Origin: Micropterix aruncella
Taxonomy: Eukaryota; Arthropoda; Insecta; Lepidoptera; Micropterigidae
DNA length: 64,000 nucleotides
Assembly (NCBI GenBank): GCA_944548615.1
Contig: OX155952.1
Location: 27,220,418-27,284,417, forward strand
Direction of reading: 5' to 3'
Both the position numbers and the translations under genes were made by a program. Every line of letters starts with the position of its first letter. The first letter of the stretch is position 1. This document shows positions 49,482 through 60,927 of the stretch, piece by piece. The notes beneath the pieces were generated by a model. The model did not search any database, had not been told where the DNA came from, and worked only from the letters and a program-made list of their open reading frames with translations.

Positions 49482-51155
49482 CTGAAACAAGAAGAATTAA
49501 CATAAAGGTTATTACTTCAGACCAAAATATTTAGGTTAATTGAAAGGTCAGTGCAGAGCGGGAAATATTCTATACGGAAATAGTAGAGGATAATTAGAGT
49601 TAATGAGATGACATTGAAGAAGAAATACTGTCACGCTTGGCAGATTTTCTTATAAATTTATAAATAAGCACTAACTAACACTTACTGGGAGCGGGAGGGG
49701 AAATCTGCTTCCAGTAAGTTCTCAGCGATTTCATGTACTTTGTCGAGGGTTGTGCATTTTAATTTCGTGTGTCAAATCAGGCGACTTGTTTACGCTATCG
49801 ACCCTGTTTACAATTAGTAGTTATTCCCTGGTGCCATACTGAGACAGCGGCGGATTTTCCAATAGATCAAAGGCGTTGTCTTACTGACAGTTCTATTTTC
49901 ACTGTGATAATATTTTTAAAACCAAATGAAGCGAATATCGGTTTATCAGTCTATTGTCTCACGCCCTAAAACTCTTCCTGCAAATAACATACAACAGAAT
50001 TTATAAGAAAATAGAGAATTTATAAGATATACCTAAGTGAAATTTTGTATAGGAAATATTGTATAGGAAATGTTGTATAGGAGTAATTCGAAAAAAAAGT
50101 GATATAGCAAAATCTAAATATTTTTCCTACACGATATAAAAATCGTTAGTATTTGGAATGACGAGTCAACTTCGAAGGCTACAATATAATATGTTTATAT
50201 TCCGCGTTACAGAGGTCATATTTCAATTAAGAATTATTATCAAATTATGGCGATTAGTCATTTTAAAGTTTAGATTTTAATTCATGTAAATTACTAGAGG
50301 CTCACGAATTCCAAATAATGCAGGTAATTTCCAATTGTTCAACTTTAATTATTTTTGAAACTGCAGATAGTTTAGATAGATAGAATATTGATAGTTTCAA
50401 AACTATAATTAATAAATGGATATTGGAGTTGAGGCGTTTTTAACGGAGTAAGTACTGAAATATAAAAGATATGTTCTATGAAAGATGTCAATATATCTAT
50501 TGTTGTTATTATTATTATTAGTGTTTAATATTTAATATGTAACACGTACATTTTGCATTTTTTAAAATCTATACATAATATTACTTAATTACTAATCTTT
50601 ACTAATAAACTTATTGATGATAATGAGTGAGTTGTAGGTTGTGATGTGAGTTGATGATGAGTGATGATGATGAGTGAGATAATGAGTGATGATGAAGAAG
50701 TGAGGGATACGTCCGGCGAACGCCTTTGGTTGGCTTTACGCGTGTGTGGAGGTTGGAAAATTTCTCGAACGTTTGAATATCTGTGAGGACGTAGTAGCGA
50801 CCATATGGCGGCCATATACGAGCCCTTAGGACTCGTGACGTCACTCGCTTCGATTTCAATTTTGTTCTAAGATAAGCTACTGTCTGTATACTGTGCCGGG
50901 AGGAAGAAAGCGAAAGAGACTAGGGAGAGAGATGCTAGAATCGTTCAGTGATTTATATGCATAGTTGGACGTCCTGGAGGAGATTCCGTCGGTCTCCAGC
51001 GAGCCAGCAATGCCGGCGCGTTCATTTCCCTCAGAGAAACAGCCGCTGACATTTCGACGGACACATTTAGTGGCCGTCTTGACTGAGATTTATATTTAGC
51101 GCGCGAATCTTCCGCAGTCTAGTCCCCTGCGCAAGAACAACGAAGCGAAGTATAT
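49482..51155. other. Intron upstream of the first visible RBM24-like exon
   Basis: AT-rich to 50600, then less so. 50750-51130 is CG-rich with no match to the other repeats (GGCGGCCATATACGAGCCCT, GTGACGTCACTCGC which contains a CRE-like TGACGTCA). No RRM exon was found here on either strand. Confidence 0.35.
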
Positions 51156-51469
51156 TTAACCCCTTGAGTATGATACGACCAAATCTGGTTCTGAAATAAT
51201 TATCCGTTGAGTATGATACGACCCGATCTGGTTCCGCGTTTTTTTCACTTCTTTGACGTTCTCATATTTATTCATAATTATCTAATTGTTTTACAAAATG
51301 ATATTTCAATATTCTATATTCGAAATTTCAATGCAATCATTGTGCAGTTGTTCCTTTTATGATTGGTGTAGTAGTTTCGTAATTATAGTACTTTAAGGTC
51401 GATGTCGCCGAAAATCCTGCAAAAGAGACAGATGCATCCATGAAAATACCCATTTACTCCAAGGGTTAA
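51156..51469 (-). mobile_element. piggyBac-type MITE, family P1, copy 4
   Basis: TTAA at 51156-51159 and 51466-51469; CCCCTTGAGTATGATACGAC ... TACTCCAAGGG. Nearly the same as copies 1 and 2, which suggests fairly recent spread. Confidence 0.85.
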
Positions 51470-51995
51470 GCAGAAATATCCCGCGACGTCCGCGAATTGG
51501 ACCACAGCCAAGATCGAACGGACCCGAATGACCATTTTTCAATTAGTAAGGCCATTGTCTCGCCAAAATCGCCACACCGACCGGGCTAACGACGAGTCGC
51601 GTTAGCGAATTCGCTTCCTGGATCTAAACTTAATTACTGATTAGTGCCAGCGATCATTTACTGTACCGACTGAATGCCAATCGAGCGTTTTGAAACCACG
51701 TTGGGCGCCAATTTGCATTTACACAGACAGGGAGTAAAAGAAAATCGGTTGGGTCACCTTAAGACTTTCCCGGCAAGTACAGAGCCCCCCTCTCCAGGCA
51801 GACCCCCCTTGCTCCTCCCTCCCCGTGCTAACCCCAACCCTCACCTTCCGCGCGTCAATCCTTCCCCCAGTAATCTTCTCGAAATATTTGAGTAGTATTT
51901 TCGTATCTTAGTATATTTGTAGAATTTTTCATGGTATTAAAATGGTATTTTTCCAATATGATGTAGTATTTTCTCAAATATGGCAGAGTTTAAAA
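51470..51995. other. Intron, no recognised feature
   Basis: A pyrimidine-rich patch near 51780-51880 (CCCCCCTTGCTCCTCCCTCC); no coding recognised. Confidence 0.35.
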
Positions 51996-51999
51996 ATTG

Positions 52000-52190
52000 T
52001 GTCGCTTGTATATGGGATATTCCACCCAAATTTTTATAATGTGGGTTCGGCCCATCAAGGCAGGTGTACTAAATCGGAAGTCTCCAAGACCAATATTTCG
52101 AGATGGAAATATGACTAGCGCGCCCCCTGGTTGAACGACTTTAAACACAAGCTTGCCATGACCGAATGATGCCTGCATGCTTAATTTAGG
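52000..52190 (-). repeat. Repeat family L, copy 1
   Basis: GGGATATTCCACCCAAATTT, GCGCCCCCTGGTTGAACGAC and GCCATGACCGAATGATGCCT are shared with 52780-53165, 54980-55044 and 55705-55925. The text resembles the 3-prime region of insect LINEs (GCATGCCAAATTTCAGCTC). This copy supplies the uninterrupted site used to read the G insertion at 55045. Confidence 0.65.
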
Positions 52191-52779
52191 GCTCCCTTCC
52201 GAGTTGACGCGACTAAAAATGTTGATATTTTTGCAATGCCACGCGCCCGCGCGGTTTCGATATATACATAAAGATGTATAGGTATACCGCGGCGACAAGG
52301 GAATACGTCCCACCGTTGGCAGTGGCCAATTACGAATGAGGCTTCGTGCGTCGTCTAATATAGTCGATTTGGCTTTTCAATTATAATATACTTAATTATC
52401 AAATGAATAGTTTTTTATAAAGTAAAAATTAGATTACAATAATAAAATAACTTAAGATCACTGTGGTATTTTTTGTATCACTCAAAAGTATCTTTAATAA
52501 ATAGAAAAAAAATAATGTTTGGTCATAACATTTCTGGAAATTAAGTAATTTCAAACATTTTTTTCTTATATTTTTTGTATGGAAGTTCTAAAAACTGTTT
52601 TGGTACTATGCAAATAGAGCATACGCTGGTGTAAATAGTATTTTTTTAATATTGAGAATCATCTCTAGGTTTTTCAAAAACTGAAGAAAAATCGTGTTTA
52701 TTTTTTTGGAAAACAGTATCAGAATAAAGGTAACTTACAATTAATATGGAAATAATTTACTAATTTCGTTGTGTAATGT

Positions 52780-53165
52780 GATCTCGGCCCAACAAGGCAT
52801 ATACCAAATTTAAATATCCACTGCGCTACCTGGTGGACCAATTTCAATTACACCTTTTCAACTCTTGCCATGACGAAATCATGCTATAAGTGTAGCTTTT
52901 ATATGAGATATTTCAAATGTAGATGGAATTCCAAGATATTTCACAATGTGGTTTCGGTCCAACAACATCCGTATACCGAATTTCAAGTCTTTAAGTCCAA
53001 TATTCTGAGATTGAAGTAAGACTAGGTGGAACGTTTCAAACCACAATCTTTTCAACTCTTGCCATGACCAAATGATACCCGCATGCCAAATTTCAGCTCT
53101 CAATAGGATGAAGCGTCCCTTTGCCGGGAAAGTAAAATACATACATAGAGAGGGGGGGGGGGGAG
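52780..53165 (+). repeat. Repeat family L, copy 2, ending in a G run
   Basis: Two successive units (TGTGATCTCGGCCCAACAAG, GTGGTTTCGGTCCAACAACA), then CCAAATTTCAGCTCTCAATA, GGATGAAGCGTCCCTTTGCC and a run of G at 53151-53163. Confidence 0.65.
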
Positions 53166-53769
53166 GCTGTAGTTACCTTACAAACAAAACAAACAGCTGT
53201 GTTGCCCGTCGCTGACGGATTGCGTAAATTAAAATAATCGATTTTCTCACCGTTTCTATCAAAGTTAATTCTGAACAATCGAAGGAATTTATGCGGTTTA
53301 GCAAATATTGTCACCTCACTATTTTCGTCACACTGATTTCGAATCAGTAAAAATCTTTGCTCTATCTCTATAATGCAGTTTAGTTAACTATGCCATATTA
53401 AAAAAAAACAACCTACCGCCAAATATGTGTTTATGAATTGTTAAAAAAAAAACCTAACCTCATTTGATGCGTCTTCAAACGCCTATATCTCACGTATTTA
53501 TTGAGATAGACCAAATATTTTTTTTACAGATTCGGAAAGAGTGTAATGAATATAGTGGGTGACATTAAAACATCTTCAACGGAGACGAGTTTGCTAAACT
53601 ACATGTATTGCTAAATTGCATGTTCAATCCAATTTCTCGGCAACTAATTGCCCGCTCGGACAGGCCAACGCTATTCTACAGGAAATTCTAGGGGCTTTCT
53701 GAATATCTCATTCAGGTCGTTTTTCTTCGTTTTCGAAAAACTGAAAAGTTGCACTTTTAAAGGGTAATG
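53166..53769. other. Intron, no recognised feature
   Basis: AT-rich; no clear repeat or coding. Confidence 0.35.
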
Positions 53770-54443
53770 AAAAAGGTTGTGGGGGTGGGTCTTGAAAAAC
53801 AAAGTATACAGTATTTTTTCTCTTGTTTTAAAGGATACTAGTGCAACGCTTGCAAATCGAGTGCAAATCTTAAGGGTTATGCTAGGATTATGCAGAGAGA
53901 GCGACAAAACACAAAGTACACTTTTTTATGCAAGACGTGCCTTCTTAGACAATATCTTCCTATATAAAATTTTAAATAACCATATTAATTCTGCACCCCT
54001 TTTGGGCAAAATTCTTTGTAAACTTCCTCGGTCTCCCTCTTCTCGTTCAAAACATACATTTTATATACCCACTTTTCACACGAACTATGAGAAAAATACC
54101 TTTTTCAGACGGTCATGTTTACATTATAATAAAGCTTCGAATGACCTCGACATATTTTCCGACACGTTGGTTAATTTTAGGAAAAAATAGGCGATTTGTT
54201 GTTGCATTAGCTTATAGTTTAATTTCTTTTTAAGTAAAACTTTTTGTTTTTTGGTTGCATTAGTTGGTTTGGTTGCTTGGTTTAATAAGTTATTAGTGTA
54301 ATTTTGATTGTCATTTTCTCTTTGCTACTATTTATAATGTTTTGTAGTAATTAATGGTAATATAGGTCTATTTGTATTATGTGTTATTTTCACACAAAAG
54401 TATATGTCTGTTTGTACCTAAATAAATAAAAAAAATATTTAAA
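53770..54443 (+). mobile_element. 5-prime-truncated LINE, RT C-terminal tail
   Basis: Open frame 53777-54190 with ANRVQILRVMLGLC, YARRAFLDNIFLYKILNNH, FHTNYEKNTFFRRSCLHYN and a final LDIFSDTLVNFRKK: the typical end of jockey-type reverse transcriptases (helix, short loop, RT.Y..N..F.R....N, then the D.F block). It ends with an A-rich AAATAAATAAAAAAAATATT tail. Confidence 0.8.
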
Positions 54444-54708
54444 AAATCTGTGGATCTGTCTGTATAAAGAATATACAAATATAGACATCATTTTATAAGA
54501 TGATATAATAATGAATATCATAATGCCGGAAGTACCAACACAGACATATTTTGGCATATCTAAAAAAGCTGTAACAAATTACAAAAATAGAAAATGCCTG
54601 TTTAACGAGCTAATATACAAAAAATAACGCATGTTATTAACGAGTTTGATGTTTCTTTTAGTCAGATGGATTAAAAAACCAGGTTTTTTTGGTGTATTAA
54701 TATAACAT
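54444..54708. other. Intron, no recognised feature
   Basis: AT-rich spacer between a LINE tail and a SINE head. Confidence 0.4.
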
Positions 54709-54980
54709 GGGCCCGGTGGCATAGTGGTTAGGTCGCTTGATCTTACATTGTAAGATCCCGGGTTCGATTCCCGGCTGGGTCCGTTGAGATCAAATTAACG
54801 GAATTGCATTTTCAATTCTGTCGATGGAATGCAATAATAAGACACACACTTACAGACATGTTACACGCACACATACATATAACACGTCATAGTAGGGTTG
54901 GTTGTAAGAGATTGTCATATGACAATAAACCCGCCGATTGTGACATTTCACAATAAAGAGTATAAACAAACAAACAAACC
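54709..54980 (+). mobile_element. tRNA-headed SINE, copy 5 (reference full-length copy)
   Basis: Head GGGCCCGGTGGCATAGTGGT (box A) and GGTTCGATTCCCGG (box B), with GATCTTACATTGTAAGATC hairpin between; body AACGGAATTGCATTTTCAAT, TGTCATATGACAATAAACCC; tail (AAAC)n. The internal Pol III promoter appears intact. Confidence 0.9.
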
Positions 54981-55925
54981 AATATTTTGAGATGGAAATA
55001 TGACTAGCGCACCCCCTGGTTGAACGACTTCAAACACATCTTGCGGTGTCAACTACAACGGGCGAGCCCGTCCCCACAGGACGTTTTAACGATTTTTCGT
55101 TCTGTCGCCCTGTAGTGAGCGTAGAAGACTTTGGACAATACAATCTAACGTCTAGCTACGTCACAACCCGCAAGAGACCAACGCCTTTACCGCGAGATAG
55201 CCAGTGATGTTACCTGGCGGGCCGACACTCGCGCCCTTGCTTCCAATTGTGACCAGATTTCTCCGGTCTCTCGATTGGTTCCGAGTTCGAGGTCGCTTGC
55301 GCGGTCCTCTCCCTTACGAAGCGGTGAAACGGTGTACGCCGAATCTATCGCGGACCAAGGCGTCCTTTGCTCGACTCTGAACCGGGATCGGATGGCCAAT
55401 GGTCATTTCAAGAGCAGTCGCCGTAAGGTAGGCAACCACCCCCGCTCTATAGGAAACAATACAGTTCCCAGACTCCCCCGACTGTTAGTCGGAGAGCACA
55501 ATCGATCGGCTTGCGCCGCTCGGTGCGCAGACCGTCCAGGAGCGCCAGAGGTTTGATTCCCAGGGGAGACTGGTTGACCCAGTGTCCTACCCGGGTTCGC
55601 ACCCCATGCGTGGAGGCCATCGAGGATGGGTGTTGACCCGTGAGTGTGACCGACCCTGAACACATGGGTCATCGTGGCCACCTCGTCATGGGCCCGTTAG
55701 CTCCCTTGCCATGACCGAATGATGCCTGCATGCTTAATTTAAGCTCAAAATGAGATATTTCAAGCAAAATTTCATAATGTGATCTCGGCCTGACAAGGCA
55801 TCTGTATACCAAATTAAAATATCCACTGCGCTACCTGGTGGACCAATTTCAATTACACCTTTTCAACTCTTGCCATGACGAAATGATGCTATAAGTGTAG
55901 CTGTCATATGAGATATTCCACAATA
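54981..55925 (-). repeat. Repeat family L, copy 3, split by a G insertion
   Basis: 54981-55044 (ATATTTTGAGATGGAAATAT, CCCTGGTTGAACGACTTCAA) resumes at 55705 (CTTGCCATGACCGAATGATG) exactly where copy 1 continues. A SINE tail fragment (AATAAAGAGTATAAACAAAT) follows at 55921-55955. Confidence 0.75.
55045..55704 (-). mobile_element. G-family repeat, copy 6 (subfamily A), with clear insertion site
   Basis: 660 bp; minus strand starts GGGAGCTAACGGGCCCATGA and ends CCCGTTGTAGTTGACACC. CTTGC stands on both sides (55040-55044, 55705-55709), and the interrupted L repeat is in register, so both ends are true ends. Shared blocks: GCGCTCCTGGACGGTCTGCG, TTCCTATAGAGCGGGGGTGG, GGGAGAGGACCGCGCAAGCG. Confidence 0.85.
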
Positions 55926-55955
55926 AAGAGTATAAACAAATAAACAAACAAACAT

Positions 55956-56472
55956 AGTTCGACTCAAAAGATGACCATATAAATTCGTCAGTAATAAAAT
56001 GAATATGTATATGAATAAAATGAATATGAAATAAATAAAATGAATACAAGCACAGTCGATGTACTTGACAATGATAGTCATTAACACGATCATTTCTCAT
56101 TAATAAATCACTCCGAGCTCCGGAGGAATCGTAGCCATAAAGATATGGCCGGATGGTGTGCTGGGGCGCCCCGAAATGAAAAAGCTGTAAATAAATATTG
56201 AGCCTGCTGCAGCTTTCGATGGCACCGATGAAATGCTAATGAGCATTTATCGAGATCTGAGTTGCGTCGTCAAGTGAATGAAGAAGGCCAGATACACTTG
56301 GAAGTAAATGCGTGTGGATCGACATACTTACTGAAATGCGACGGGTGATAAAGATAGTGGCGAAGACTGGTGATTAGAGAAAGGGTTACCTAACCAGGAA
56401 TCTGAATGCTCCATCGCATTACTTCGAGTACTTCATCAAAACAATTGGATGTGTTTAAAGAAACCCTATTAT
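55956..56472. other. Intron, no recognised feature
   Basis: ATGAATATGTATATGAATAA-like short repeats near 56000, then unique-looking DNA. Confidence 0.35.
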
Positions 56473-57392
56473 TGTTTGTTTGATTCTACTCTTGTATTGT
56501 GAATTTTCACAATGGGCGGGTTCATCGTCATACGATAATCTTTTACAACCAATCCTACTATGAAGTGTCTATATGTAAGTATGCGTATAAATGTGTGCAT
56601 ATGTGTAAATGTGTTAGGGAGCTAATGGACCCTGTTGCAGTTTGGCCACTAAGACCCATGTGTTTAGGGTCGGCCAAAACGCACGGGTCAACATCTCTAG
56701 CCTGCGGGTCAGTTTCCCCTAGGAGTCAACCTTCGGGCGCTCCTGGACGGTTTGCTCACCGTGCTGCGTCAGCCGATCGATTGTGCATTCCGACTGACAG
56801 CCGGGGAGTCTGGAAACAGTATCATTTCCTATAGAGCGGGGGTAGTTGTTAACCTTACGGCAACTGCTCTTGAAACGACCATTCGGCTACCCGATACCGG
56901 GTGAACCGCTAGTATCACCGCTACGTAAGGGAGAGGACCGCGCAAGCGACCTCGAACCTCTAACCAGTCGGGAGGAAGGAGGTATTCTGATGATTCATTC
57001 CAGACGGAGATATCCTTCCAAAACTGGAAGTCAGAGGGAGGCTGCCCGCTGGTTACCTTTCCCGGTGCCTCGCTGTAAGGCGTTGATCTCTGACGGGCAT
57101 GTTAGCATAGCTAGATAATATATTTGTATTGTCTCTAAGTGTTCTACGCTCATTCCATGGCTGAAAGAACGATCTCATATCGTTATACCAGCATGGGGTG
57201 ACGGGTTCGGCCGTTGTAGTCGACACCGCCCCACTGTGTAAATGTGTGTCTTGTTATTGAATTCGATCAGCAGACTGGAAATGCAATTTCTTTAAATTTA
57301 TCCCCACGGAAAATGGAGACCCAGCCGGGAATCGTACCCGGAACCTTACCATGTAAATCAGGCGACTTAGCCACTATGCCACCGAGCCGTAT
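56473..57392 (-). mobile_element. SINE, copy 6, split by a G insertion
   Basis: Tail half at 56473-56613 and head half at 57235-57392 (box B with one change, CGGGTACGATTCCCGG; box A GTGGCATAGTGGC). TGTGTAAATGTG is present at both break points. Confidence 0.88.
56614..57234 (+). mobile_element. G-family repeat, copy 7 (subfamily B), with 12-bp target duplication
   Basis: Inserted into SINE copy 6 between two copies of TGTGTAAATGTG (56602-56613, 57235-57246). Starts TTAGGGAGCTAATGGACCCT and ends GTTGTAGTCGACACCGCCCC plus AC. 621 bp. It differs from subfamily A mainly in the last third (GGAGATATCCTTCCAAAACT). Confidence 0.88.
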
Positions 57393-57394
57393 CC

Positions 57395-57574
57395 ATATTG
57401 CTACGTATTACTAAGTAGAATTTCAATATTCCAATATATTTCAATGAAGGTACGTTTTGCCAGTACATATGTATTTCTAATGACTCGCTCGCTTCCAAAT
57501 GGCTTTTCACTGTCAATCTAAACTCCATTAACCTTCAATACTACAAAAAAATCAATCACACAGATGTCTAATAA
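57395..57574. other. Intron, no recognised feature
   Basis: Short AT-rich spacer. Confidence 0.35.
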
Positions 57575-57790
57575 CTACCTAGCGTGTGTTTTTATTCGGA
57601 AATTCGACTGATGGCCTTCCCTCAAATAAGATATCAAATGGAATTGATAAAAATCTGGCAGGTAATAATCATTTTTCCGTGAAGTGGTGCGTAACTCAGA
57701 TGTGGGCAAAATAACCAGTTGGAACGCGTCCAAATGACAGGAGAGCGAGCGGATGTTGGAACTCAAACGACGAATGTCCAACAGATTTCT
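57575..57790 (-). mobile_element. LINE endonuclease fragment (tentative)
   Basis: Minus strand reads RRLSSNIRSLSCHLDAFQLV, then SELRTTSRKNDYYLPDFYQF. This fits the N-terminal end of jockey-type apurinic endonucleases (NIRSL..H.. then TE...). Very short and frame-shifted; low certainty. Confidence 0.4.
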
Positions 57791-58485
57791 TTAAAAATGT
57801 AAAATTAGATGGTCGAGCTAGGCGGAGTGAGATTGGCGACGCGGACAGAGAATGAGAGAGAAAGAAAGAAGATACACGGATTGTAAATACTATTATTTCT
57901 GAAATGTTTGTAATTCAGCGACTATCTGCGGGTATTTTAGGACACATATCGAGCGATAGGGATTGGAGTATAATTTAATATCGATATAACATTTCATTAC
58001 ATACTTATAATTATGCTGAAAGTAAAGACACAAACATAAAAAATAGACCTTTTTATTAGAAATTAACATTTTAGCGTCAATTCAAAATTTTATTCATTTT
58101 GCGGGAATAAAATACAAAAATTAGGTTCTAAAATATTTGCATTTTATTAATTCTTTTTATAAATAAACTACCTATGAATACCTATATATCAAAGTTCGAA
58201 GTATCGAGTACCTACCTTTTATCAAGCACGAAATAAAATACGCATATATAGAATGAAATATGAAAATCAGTTTCCACTAAAGCTTAAATACTTACCTATT
58301 CTTTTTATAAGTTCCTATGAGTATCTATCGAAAATCAAAGTATCGTAATTGTAAATTCTCCAATTCAATAATTGTGCAATTTCGTTAGTCATATTGCTTA
58401 TTTAATGTAGTTGAAAATAGCAATTACTGCTTAGTCATCGTGTTTCAATAATGTGCTCTATTATTCAGAATTTGGGAAGTTTATG
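57791..58485. other. Intron, no recognised feature
   Basis: AT-rich. A GAGAGAGAAAGAAAGAAGAT purine run near 57850; TTTTTATAA...CCTATGA blocks repeated at about 58150 and 58300. Confidence 0.35.
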
Positions 58486-58628
58486 GCGCCTCCACACGCT
58501 GACCAACGTTGGCCGCATCACCGATGCCTCTCGCGCTCTTTCATATACATTTTTTACACGTGACGTGTGTTGCCGACTCTCTTCCACCTTAGCGATAAGC
58601 CAAAGCATTTGCCAACGTGTAGAAGGAT
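58486..58628 (+). mobile_element. Short MITE, family F, copy 6
   Basis: CTCCACACGCTGACCAACGT ... TTTGCCAACGTGTAGAAGG ends; core CTCTCGCGCTCTTTCATATA and GCCGACTCTCTTCCACCTTA. Confidence 0.72.
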
Positions 58629-59160
58629 CATTAGAAAATGTTTTTGGATAATGACTCAGATGCAAGATTTTATTGCAACAACAGTTTGCTTAGAGTACCT
58701 ACACTTTTTGATTTCGCCCGCTATATTGCCAAAAATATTCAAATACCTAAAATAACACGTGGCATCGAAGGTTCCTTTAAAAGTAACTGGAAAAACAAGT
58801 CACGAATCGTCGTCCAATCGATCAATCGACAAAATCTAAGAATCGACTTATCCGCCTCACTTTTATCCAGCCGAGATGTGAAGCCGATGACTTTATAGCA
58901 CTCTCGGTTGCTTTTCCGTTCTATTTCGGTGGAATCCGGGAGCTTTAAAGAGCGCCGACTCTGATGGCCGCCTGGAAGTTTTGTCACCGCTGCGGGCCGT
59001 CCATTTATCATGGTCACTCCACGTGACGCCTTACTTTCATCCGGGTAAAAATGGTTCAAAGGAAAACTCACTTAGGCGTATTATATAGAATGCATAAGAT
59101 CGTCTATCATAGAAGACGCGCACGCTCATAATTTTAGAAATTCAAGAAACTGCGAAATAC
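58629..59160. other. Non-repetitive stretch, CG-rich at 58860-59050
   Basis: A 110-residue frame on the minus strand (59071-58739) and an 86-residue one on plus overlap; neither has a recognised domain. Could be conserved regulatory DNA or an unrecognised remnant. Confidence 0.3.
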
Positions 59161-59179
59161 GCTAATAATATGGTGCACA

Positions 59180-59183
59180 TACA

Positions 59184-59234
<51 letters not shown>

Positions 59235-59238
59235 AAGG
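59180..59238 (+). repeat. (AC)n microsatellite
   Basis: About 58 bp of AC repeats with rare A interruptions. Confidence 0.97.
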
Positions 59239-59239
59239 A

Positions 59240-60288
59240 TGGCGCATATTTTTGCCCCTTTACTCTAAAATTAGTGTAGTAAAAGCGAACTTCTAAAATA
59301 GGCAGATGAGCACATCCAATGTTTCTGGGGCCCAAGGGGTCCTCTACCATTGTTAATAAAAAAAGCGTTTACTCATAAAATATCCATTTTACAATTTAAA
59401 AAAATATACAAATTGATGGAGAAGGATTTGATGAATAATAATAGTAGTTGTGTCGATAAAAAAAACTATTACTTTACCCGTAAAAAAAAACAAAATTATT
59501 AAAATGAGTGTGAAAGCGGAACTTAAATGTGGGCAAAATACAGAAGTTTTCGTAAAAATATTCATGGAGGCCAAACCATATGAAATCCTTGATATACACT
59601 TGTTTTTTTTGTAATCCTTGACACACTTCTTATTAGGAAATTGAAGACCACAAGTCCATACGGTTTTATACGGTCTTGCGAATTATAGTAGTAAAATAAT
59701 AAAAAAACAAGGATATACACATCTAAAGGGTCTCATATTGTTTGATTCTAATTTGTTATTTTTGAAAAAAGGTCTACGCTTTAGCTAAATATTAAATTCT
59801 CCTTACGCTCCTTGTATTTAACAGTTTTGTATTGTTTTACTGCGACTATAACATTTTTTACAACGTACCCACTAATATTGACCATAAAACCGCTCTTTTT
59901 TCAGAATTGTATAGATGTACCTATGATTACACATGATTTTTCTGCAAATGAAACAGGTTGGTTTATTTATTAAACGAAAAAAAAACAAAATATTGTGCGT
60001 CGTTAACTACAATCTTTATCCGTCTTTGAGGTAAAATAGAGACTTAGATGTCTTTGAGAAAAAATCCGTATCTTTTGGGGCGATCCTACCGCTCCTTGCG
60101 AAAATATTCTAAATCCTAATTCTTTTTCAAAAAAGTGGTATTATGTTATTTGTTTATTTTTTGTTTATTTCACTCTACTGGCACATTTTTTTTCAATTCC
60201 ACGAAGGTTGAAAGGTATGACATTGTAATTTAAGCAATAAGTCCGCTTGTTGTATCTTTTGATTGTTTTGCAATTAAATTTGCAATAA
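59240..60288. other. Intron, no recognised feature
   Basis: AT-rich with many A and T runs; no coding. Confidence 0.35.
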
Positions 60289-60315
60289 AGAATGTCTATC
60301 TATCTATCTATCTAT
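60289..60315 (+). repeat. (TCTA)n microsatellite
   Basis: Six TCTA units (GTCTATCTATCTATCTATC). It follows GCAATAAAGAATG, a likely LINE 3-prime end. Confidence 0.9.
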
Positions 60316-60405
60316 CAATCCAATTTTCCATTCCTCATAAGAATTGAAACGGCGTTCCAAGAGTCGATCGAAAGAAATGGTAGTCGGAAGGAGCTATGTC
60401 TGGTG

Positions 60406-60841
60406 CAGTGTTTTTCAACCTCTTTTTTTTAGATCGCGACCTCCTTTTCAGTGTAAAAAAATTAAAACCATTACGCGACCCCCCTTAGACCGTAAGTTAG
60501 TTTTCTCGACCCCCCCTCCTCCCTTAGTCTCATCCACCGCTGTAACTGTAAGCATCCAATGAAGAAAGTTTTTGTAAAAACAACGACGAAAACCACATTA
60601 TTTTGAACTGTTTTTCATTTTCGAAGCTGTACCTAACTGTTTCTATCTTAAATCAAGGTAAAGTTGTGTAAAATCAATAGCAAAACACATAATAAATATA
60701 TTTTTCTTCAGAAGCTGTAAATGTCGGCATAAATACAGATTTTGTAATATGTATTTTTTTAATTTTTAGATAGCCTGCGTCCCCCTGGGGGTCTCTTCAC
60801 AACCCCCCAGGGGGCCGCGACCCACCGGTTGAAAACCACTG
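60406..60841. mobile_element. Non-autonomous hAT element with 8-bp target duplication
   Basis: Ends CAGTGTTTTTCAACC and GGTTGAAAACCACTG are inverted repeats of the classic hAT type; GTCTGGTG (60398-60405) and GTCTAGTG (60842-60849) flank it with one mismatch. The interior has CGCGACCCCC blocks and a CCCCCTGGGGG / CCCCCCAGGGGG hairpin; no transposase. Confidence 0.88.
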
Positions 60842-60927
60842 GTCTAGTGAATACTCAGGTAGGAGTAATACAACAGCCCAGTCTTTCCAAAGTTTCCTGG
60901 GCAGGTTTAGTAACGTTTGACTGAACA

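Noticed and set aside
54709..54785. Possible tRNA gene
   Set aside because: Box A and B are present but the fold does not close as a tRNA and the same body and tail recur at other loci; it is a SINE head.
58739..59071. 110-residue minus-strand frame
   Set aside because: No recognised domain, overlaps a frame on the other strand, and no codon bias that I could judge; reported only as an unexplained stretch.
59162..59350. Val-Cys repeat protein on the minus strand
   Set aside because: Translation of the (AC)n microsatellite.
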